Shown here: positions 57,173-64,000 of the stretch, one piece after another
How positions within the stretch are numbered: the first letter of the stretch is position 1
Layout: every line of letters begins with the position of its first letter
Assembly (NCBI GenBank): GCA_025174535.1
Contig: JALBUN010000049.1
Coordinates: 1-64,000 of the forward strand
Source: Cantharellus purpuraceus
Lineage: Eukaryota; Basidiomycota; Agaricomycetes; Cantharellales; Hydnaceae
Length of the DNA stretch: 64,000 nucleotides
Reading direction: 5' to 3'
Notes under the pieces: generated by a model
Told to the model about the DNA's origin: nothing
Database searches by the model: none
What the model saw: only the letters and a program-made list of their open reading frames with translations
Position numbers and translations under genes: made by a program

Positions 57173-57413
57173 TTAGATTGGTCACCACCTACATGAGTTG
57201 GTGGTTTCAATTGATAATTACCCTTAGGGGGGTAATCATTAAAATTAAATCTGGAGCCACTGCTACGGGGTTCCAGCCTTGGCACACTCACTTGTCATGA
57301 GTGTGTATTGGGAGCCATATACACACATCCATGGGACATGGGTTGGCTTCCTGCATTGGCTACACCAGTAGTTCTATGGACTACTGGTCTATGAGCCAAG
57401 GAGGATGTGTTCA
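57173..57413 (-). pseudogene. gypsy-A gag fragment
   Basis: Matches 19540-19760 in the same orientation. The hairpin ACCAGTAGT/ACTACTGGT (57364-57388) is kept with a different loop from 19714-19738. Confidence 0.8.
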
Positions 57414-57775
57414 GAGTGGGATATGCAAAAGCTAATAGAAATACGCGTTCATTCTGGAGTTATTCCAGATATGAATAGATTCAGACACAGACAGAATATG
57501 TGAGAGATAATTGCTCTATCTTTTCAAGTGCATTACAGATGTGATTTATATATGATACTAAGTCCTATGAATGAATGAAGTCATTCGTGAATGTCCTGAA
57601 TCAATGATGGGATGGATGATGAGATGATGATGTGGGGAAGTGTCCATGATGATGAAATGATGAAAATAAAAGCGAAATAATGTCCAGGAAGTTCTAGAAC
57701 TCACAGGGGCTTCTCCTGTTCCCTATTCCATTCCTGTAACCATCCTCCTTTACCCCCTTTGCCCCTCCTAATGAC
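57414..57775 (-). mobile_element. LTR-7 fragment (minus)
   Basis: Reverse-complement match to about 44040-44415 (shared ggacttagtatcatatataa-type core). Both ends are truncated; it separates gypsy-A gag from the gypsy-A leader. Confidence 0.8.
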
Positions 57776-58135
57776 TCTTCCTCTTCTGCTTCTGTAGACT
57801 AACTAAGTTAGTCTACTAGTTGCTCACTTGTGTGAGTGACTGGGGGGTGTTGGTACATGTCTGTACACCAGCAACAGCTGGTTTTCTAGCACTGGCTAGA
57901 AAACTTCAATCAGAAGGAAGAATCAACTGATTCTTTCTATGGAAGTTCAAAAATGTGTAAGGTTGTGACTTAGTTCACACTGACACAGAACTCGACCAAA
58001 TTTATTGGTTGTGCTATGTACAATATGATGTGGTTAAAATCCAAGTTTTTTTTAACTACATGTGGACCCACATGTATACTTGGGTCCACTGATTATATAA
58101 AAACTGTATATATGGGTGCATATAGCTGTCAAGAC
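57776..58135 (-). mobile_element. gypsy-A leader and partial LTR-1 (minus)
   Basis: 57956-58135 matches the end of LTR-1 in minus orientation (CTTACA end at 57956; GTGGACCC/GGGTCCAC hairpin). 57776-57955 is hairpin-rich leader: TAGACTAAC/GTTAGTCTA and GTTTTCTAGC/GCTAGAAAAC, showing that the tiling also covers untranslated sequence. Confidence 0.7.
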
Positions 58136-59470
58136 ATGAATAACTGATTGTTAGCAAGGATGAAACATATGAGGAAATAAATGATACAGAATGTCACAAT
58201 ATATGATGTCATAAGGAGGAAACATTTTACAGAGGAAGGAGATTTTATGATGAGTATTAATCATCATAACATCTCCCATTTTGAGTAGAAACCACCACCC
58301 CCATAGAATGAAGAGAGGGCTTACAAAATAAATTTGAAAATGATCCTATCCTCATCTCAGAAATCCCTGAATCTTTTTACACCTTTTTCTTATCATTACT
58401 CCAATAACTCTTTGATTTTCTTTGAGTGAATTCTTGATAAGACTCACAAAATGAGATTTGTTGTCAATATATGTGATCCAGTACCTAAATCCTTGTGCAT
58501 TGGGCACCTTCAATGGGCTATGAACATTAGAATGGATGAGTTGGAGAATGTCAGTGGCCCTGAAGGAGGCTTTCTTGATGAATCATGGTGTTGTTTACCA
58601 TGAATACATGTTTCACAGATCTTGGGAAATGGATTGTCTGATGTGATGTCCATCCCCTCCACTATATTCTGTGCAAGTAGCTATTTGACAACATCAATCG
58701 CCAGGTGCCCAAAGCAACAATGCCAGAGCTGTAGATTCAGCAAATTGAACACAGCAATGTGTGTAGTGTGAGAGAGAGTATTGCCATCCAGGTATGCCAG
58801 TCTCCCTTTGACTGTTGCAGTACAGATCAGTTTGCCCAACTTGTAGAATTTCACAACCATTCCCATGATTTCTACACAAATCTGATGGTGTATAGTCAAG
58901 AAGAGGAGTGAGAGGAGGTTGTTTGCAAGTTTGGGAACATATAGTACATTCCTGAACAGTATTGGGGTCAAGTTTGAGTCCTTTGGGCAGAACACCACTG
59001 TGCCAATCCCTTCAAAGTACACAACACTATTATCTGCCAATTCAATGGGAACCCTATGGGGTTTGAGTTCTTTGAACCAATGGCAATGTGGAGTCATATG
59101 TGATGAGGCTCCTGAATCAGTGCACCAAAGGGAACTGGGATCAGAGACAAGGTGTATGTGATGAGAGTGAGGGAAAACACTTGTAGTGGTGAACACCAAT
59201 CCTGCAACTTCAACAACAGAGGAGGTAGATTCATCTGCCTGCTTAGCCTTCTGCTTCTGCTTCTTCTCCTGCTTAGCTGTCTGTCTGTGCTCCAGAATTG
59301 CCTTCTTGGCATTGACTAGAGCAAAGCAAACATCCATGTTATGAGTGGATGCTTCACAGAAGTTGCACCATTTAGAGGTGGTGAAAGCAGGTGGTTTGTT
59401 AGACAGCATGGCTGATTGAGCAGAACAGTGCTTTGAAGTCCCTGAATCCCAGTAGAGTGGAGGCTGTAGA
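58136..59470 (-). pseudogene. copia-4: gag end, protease and pre-integrase
   Basis: From 59400 down: a zinc-knuckle-like CNFCEASTHNMDVCFALVNA, a Lys/Gln-rich linker, WCTDSGASSHMTPHCHWFKE (protease DSG), NVLYVPKLANNLLSLLFLT, LQLWHCCFGHLAIDVVK, then CETCIHGKQHH in another frame. From 58380 down only degenerate sequence is left. The N-terminal part of the 327-residue frame (59664 to ~59470) is antisense to the kinase-like gene, not copia. Confidence 0.85.
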
Positions 59471-59876
59471 TGGAAGTGGGATATTTGATATTCACCTACC
59501 TGGTTCACCATTCCCCTCGTTTCCTTCCATGAAGGAGTTTCATGCCTGTCTTGGACACGAATTTGTCCTCCACTCCCAAGACTATCACCATGTGTGGTCG
59601 CAGTTTCAGGCCGTTGCGCAATGGCAGTATCGTACAATGTTCTCACATGGAGACCTTGCTCCAAGGAACATCATTATCAAGAAGGGCAGGATTGCTGCCA
59701 TTGTTGATTGGGAGTCAGCGGGTTGGTATCCTGAGTACTGGGAATATGCTTGCTGGGCGGATAGCAACTTCCGTTCCAATGAGATGTGGCACGATATATG
59801 GGACGAGATTTTGGATCCTTATCCTGTAGAACTGAAGGTTGATGAGTACGTTGGTGATGTGTTTACTCGTCTATGA
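59471..59876 (+). pseudogene. Kinase-like (APH/ChoK fold) protein, 5' end lost
   Basis: The C-terminal ~135 residues of a fungal protein-kinase-like protein. FSHGDLAPRN has the HxDxxxxN catalytic loop, IAAIVDWESAGWYPEYWEYA the metal-binding Asp, and the end is YVGDVFTRL before TGA. The family normally has about 250-350 residues; the N-lobe is missing because copia-4 ends here. Composition is host-like. Function of these proteins is mostly unknown. Confidence 0.75.
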
Positions 59877-61259
59877 TGTTTGCGCCTGTGAATACCCTCG
59901 CTTGTCTTTTTCAATTTTCTAATCGGAGATCCGCTCACATGTGTAGACCACTTGTAATAGAACAGACATTAGCCTTCGCCACGCCTGATCCGCGTTGTAC
60001 GCTGCACCTAACCCACGTTGATTGGGCGTGGCAATGGTTATATATTGCCTCATACACGCTTCGCCGAGGAAGCTAAAATTGAGGTTGAGTCAGCCAGAAC
60101 CAGAGTCAGCCCTCGACTAGTTGCAACTATTAGCTATATTGCCTTTCTGCCCACTATGCCATGAAACAAGAGCCGCATCTACCTGGCATTCTATGCACGC
60201 TCTAATCACGATGACTACCACATGAGCATCTTGGTGTCCCTTAAAAACCCGGACCCAGACGAGATCAATACTTGGCGATTCCATGCTATCAATAGGCCCA
60301 ATCAAGTCGATGCACGAACCAGGATTGGAACTATGAGCCGCTTCAGGTCCTAGGTTGGACAACAAAGTTGTTAGCGTTGTGTTTCCTGGATAAGACTCAA
60401 AAGAGTGGCAAAGAAATATCTGAGATGACCGCTGTAGAATTGGTGCAAGATGATGCAGATTGGAATTATAAGAGTTGGGCCTTTAGTGCAATCGAGGCAA
60501 GGATCCTTAATCACGTGTTTTTTATTCCTCTAACTGACGGGCATTCACAGTATCTGCACAACCAGGGAATCATCGGAGAAATGCCCACGTGTCTCAATAG
60601 CCTGTATGATGTTGGCTCACAGATGGCCAGAGATTTTGCAGCAAGTGTCGTCACAAGAATGCGAGAGTGTATCAGTCCCCACATGCAACTCTGCAGGAGT
60701 AGAAATAAATAAGGTAACCCTTTGCAATCATTTGTCAGTACTCTTGCGTTCCTTTATACTCTCCAAGATGACTCGAATGTACAGTACCGTATCCAAAACC
60801 CAGCGGATAAATGGTTTCAATTCTGTCCCTCACCACAAGTTCAAGCGAAACACAGCCAAAGAGTCCTCACTCGCTGGTGGGGCAATGCATTGACGTTTCC
60901 CTCTTCAAATTCCTCCTTCTTCTCTTCCTCTCAACCGCCCTCATCACAGTGCGTTCTCTGCGACAGTTATCACTACACCCTGGAAAGTTGTTACCCTCAC
61001 TCAGGCTGCTTTGTCTACACTTTCAAAGCCGTGTGCGACGTACCTGGAAAAGGACGCCACGGCTTGTGGGTGTTGAAGCATGCGTGCACCTCGTTGTAAA
61101 GTCAACTAGAGTGACTGGCGTGGTGGGTCACGGTTGTCAGGGCATGCTGGCCTCTGGTGTCCGCATACCCATCCATCAACATATCCAAATGCACCAGATC
61201 AGGCCTCCGAGCGAGGCATATGTCTTGAAGGTACAAGTCAGATCACAATAAAACGCAGG
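59877..61259. other. Host region with unassigned short ORFs
   Basis: Plus-strand frames 60368-60712 (TAVELVQDDADWNYKSWAFS, MARDFAASVVTRMRECI) and 60722-61099 look somewhat protein-like but have no family I recognise and no supported splice sites. They may be remnants of one gene. Confidence 0.35.
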
Positions 61260-62831
61260 ATCATCACTTGACTTACCCCCCTTCCTCAGCCGCACCGACG
61301 GCGCTGGGCCACGAACAGCTCGTCATGGACGAGACATCCGTCCATTCGTCGTCCTCCGGAAAAAAGGCACCGTGACAGCCACGTGTGAGCATCCACCCAG
61401 AGTCCTGACGACTTTGGCATATGATCTCTCTGGTCTACTACCCAGCATGACCGCCGCTGGTAGGTAGGCTTGTGGGCAGACCTTGAGATTCAGCGTTTTC
61501 GGGTCGTTTACGAATGCGCCAGACGCACTGAGACGGTTCCGTTGAGTCATACTTATAGCACAGGTTTGTCACTGCTTGATGCTACGCCCCCCACATCACG
61601 TCCAGCGCGGGTCCGTTCTGAAGCCACCGGGACAGCCAGGTGTGAGCGTTCACCCCGAGTCCTGACGGCTTCGGCATATGATCTCTGGTCTACCACCCAG
61701 CATGACAGCCGCTGGTAGACTTGTGAGATCAGAGAACCTCGCAGGCAGACCTTGGTTTGAGACTCTTATGTCCTCGGGTCGTTTATGTTGGATTAGAGGA
61801 TATTCGGGGTCACCATTGATAACTGATTTTTTTCTCACGAGCCGTATTTAGAAATATGGATTTAGGGTTAGGGAATTCAACCAGTGCGGAGCGAGGCACG
61901 ACATGTCATCAATATATATATATAAACACCATGTGTATACGCATTCATTTTAGAATTGGAATTGGAATTGGAAGCTGGATGGGTCGGTTGGCTGGCCGGC
62001 TGATGGATTGAAGAAGCAGTCTATAAGGGACGTCTGGCAAAATTGACTCAAAGATAACCGAACCAGAGTGGAGTGCCCGTGCGTCTGAGCGTTAGGGATC
62101 GCTGGCGGAAGGTGGTGTGGAGCCAGAGATATCAAATAGAGTGTGTGTGGGGTGAGCAGCAAGGCCCTCGAAGAACCGCAAGGCCTAACGCGCCGAGGTA
62201 GCGAGATCATTTCCGGCTTCTACATGCAAGCGCGGACACGCCAGTTAAACATGGACGGCCTAATGGACGATAGGGGAAGCCTGGTTACATACCGGACTCT
62301 ACTGGGATGCGCTTCCTGGAGCTGTGCAGGGTGTCGACGTAATCGCACTCAGGAGACCCGGTACGTTGATTCGATCAGTTTCATGTAGACAGGGTTCACC
62401 CGTGAGGCTGAGCGTTAGACCGGTGATTGAAGCAGGAGCGTAGGAATGACAGAGTAGCCGAGGACAGGCACACGTATGGGGGTGTGAAACGACAAGAAGG
62501 AAGACCGTCGGGTTAGGGTTGATAAGCCCATTTGACCGTGATGGGACTGAAAGTGTCAAGGCTGCCGCCTGGGACGTTGTCCTACTAGGAGGTCGTGCCT
62601 ACACGGACGTGATTGTATAAGGAGTTAGTTGTCATGGGGAGGCGAGGGAATGGAAATGAGCGTGTGAGGCGAGATCTGGGCTCGACGTGCTTCTCTGCAA
62701 GACGGACCGTGATATGCCAGGCGAAGCGAGCTAGCGGTGGAACGACACTGGCGGAATTCGAAATTCAAAGCAGCCAGCCACCCTCGTTGCAGACGACGAC
62801 GACGAGGACGAGGACATAGCTCATTTCTGCC
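61260..62831. other. Intergenic with a ~256-bp imperfect direct repeat
   Basis: Sequence from 61369 to about 61510 recurs at 61625 to about 61790 (both contain gcatatgatctct and gggtcgttta). A TATA run lies at 61910-61923. No gene is supported. The 3' part should hold the promoter of the gene at 62832. Confidence 0.6.
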
Positions 62832-64000
62832 ATGTCGACGGCGACGCGGACAGAGTCGCCGCCCTCTCTTCCCTCCTTTGCACAGACGTTCAGCCATCTC
62901 AACCGCGACACGGCACCCAAGGTCTCCCTCGCCGACACCCTCCCGCCCATCATCCACAACGTCGACGCACCCGATTCCCGCTCTGACGTGCGCAAAAAGC
63001 GGCCTCGCCACCCCGACTCCGACATGCAAAGGTAAACACACACACGCTGTCTCTTCACTGCAACGCTGGCATGCTCATCTGCGCACGGCTTCAGCACCGT
63101 CGTCAAACGTGAAACGCCCCCCTCCCCGTCCCCCGACTGTCCCAGCGTCGAGCACGACCAGCTCGATGCCACCCCGCCGCCCCGCCGCCCCGCGAAGAAA
63201 CGTCGCGTCAATGCCGCACAGGGCCCCAAAACCCGCCCGCCGCCACCTGCAGACTCCGACCCGCCCCCCGTCCCTGCCTTTTCGGGCCCCACCTCCACAG
63301 ACCAGGGCCCGATGGAGCAGGTCCGCCGTCTTCACACCTTCGCTGTAGCCATGCCCCCTCATCTCGTTTCTGTAGGTTCGCACAATGTTATCTATCAAGC
63401 AGAAACAGCAGGACATTATCGAGCAGCGTCGTGGATCCGCAGCGGGCCTGCTCCAGTCCACCTCTGGCGCATCACCACGACCGCCCCCGCTGGTGCGGCG
63501 ACAGTCAGGCACCAGCATCAACAGCGCCTCCATCGGCTCCTCACAGCAGCCACACCGCGCCTCCCCTCAACACGCCACACCCCCACACCACACCCTCCCT
63601 GCCCCCAACAACTCCTTCTCCAACTCCCGCCGCCGCAAAGGCGCCGCCCTCCAGATGAACGGGCACACACTCCCCCCCACAGCGCCCTCCCGTCTCCCGC
63701 CACCCATCCTCACCCCCTCCGCCTCCACCTCCACCCCCACCACCCACGCCTTTTCACAGCCGCCACCGCCCCCCCTCACACGCACCCCCGCCATCGCCAA
63801 ATCCTCCACCACCCGCGCGGCGCCCCCCAAGCCGCTCACCATCGCGCCACACGCCCACTCGCGCCGCCTGGAGCCCCTCGTGCACTCTGCGCCCGTCATT
63901 GGCGGGTTTGGCCCCGTGCGCGTGCCCGAGCTGCCCCCGGTGCCTATCACGCCCGGCGGCCGGCGGGCTGCCGGCGGAAGTGGTGGCAGTGGCATGGTGG
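62832..64000 (+). CDS. Proline/serine-rich nuclear-type protein, partial
   Basis: Exon 1 62832-63031 (MSTATRTESPPSLPSFAQTF, SLADTLPPIIHNVDAPDS), intron 63032-63094 (63 bp, GTAAAC..CAG), exon 2 63095-63344 (PPRRPAKKRRVNAAQGPKTR, a basic nuclear-localisation-like run, then DQGPMEQVRRLHTFA). A possible very short intron 63345-63375 (GTAGCC..TAG, 31 bp) leads to VRTMLSIKQKQQDIIEQRRG and a long Pro/Ser/Thr-rich part that runs off the window. The short second intron is uncertain; without it another open frame follows. CpG-rich and host-like. I recognise no domain; a transcriptional or chromatin role would be a guess. Confidence 0.65.

Overview
The window looks like nuclear DNA of a mushroom-forming basidiomycete (Agaricomycetes). 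The evidence is a five-exon NACHT-WD40 (STAND/NLR-like) gene with 52-58 bp introns, an HMG-box gene of the basidiomycete mating/sexual-regulator type, a protein-kinase-like (APH-fold) fragment, and chromodomain Ty3/gypsy, Ty1/copia and Tad-like LINE remnants. No species is named because nothing diagnostic could be searched.

Layout. 1-31 kb is a thick nest of transposons. It holds a copia fragment and LTR-2 (1-1945), LTR-5 (2011-2538), an antisense coiled-coil/zinc-cluster pseudogene (2.7-4.4 kb), an internally deleted gypsy-B on the minus strand (4.4-9.3 kb), a gypsy-A chromovirus on the minus strand (9.3-21.5 kb) with an inverted partial copy (21.5-22.3 kb), and a fairly intact copia-1 (22.3-27.8 kb). 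A CpG-normal host island follows (27.9-31.2 kb) with an HMG-box gene. 31.3-42.6 kb is again nested transposons: gypsy-A pieces, gypsy-C, several copia fragments and solo LTRs. 42.6-51 kb is a second host island with one solo LTR-7 and the NACHT-WD40 gene. 51-59.5 kb holds a LINE fragment, gypsy-B copy 2, LTR-4, more gypsy-A pieces and copia-4. 59.5-64 kb is host sequence: a truncated kinase-like gene and the 5' part of a proline-rich nuclear-type protein that runs off the window.

Nesting can be read from target-site duplications (TSDs). Five solo LTRs have exact 5-bp TSDs (GGTCC, CCTTA, TGCAG, AGGTC, TACAC) and a sixth has GGAGT/GGAAT. Five copies of a MITE-like element (565-620 bp) have 3-bp TSDs (TTT, TTA, TAT, TAA, TGT). 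Many elements are broken by TGA stops at conserved Arg positions and are CpG-poor, which suggests 5-methylcytosine decay; the host islands are CpG-normal.

The most unusual signal is in gypsy-A. Its whole length, including coding regions and LTR, is tiled with short perfect hairpins (stems of about 6-10 bp, roughly every 35-50 bp by eye). Between diverged copies the stems are kept by paired, compensatory base changes while loops drift, and in one case the stem persists although the protein frame carries a stop. Neither gypsy-B nor copia-1 shows this by eye. gypsy-A also carries a long accessory ORF between integrase and the 3' LTR.
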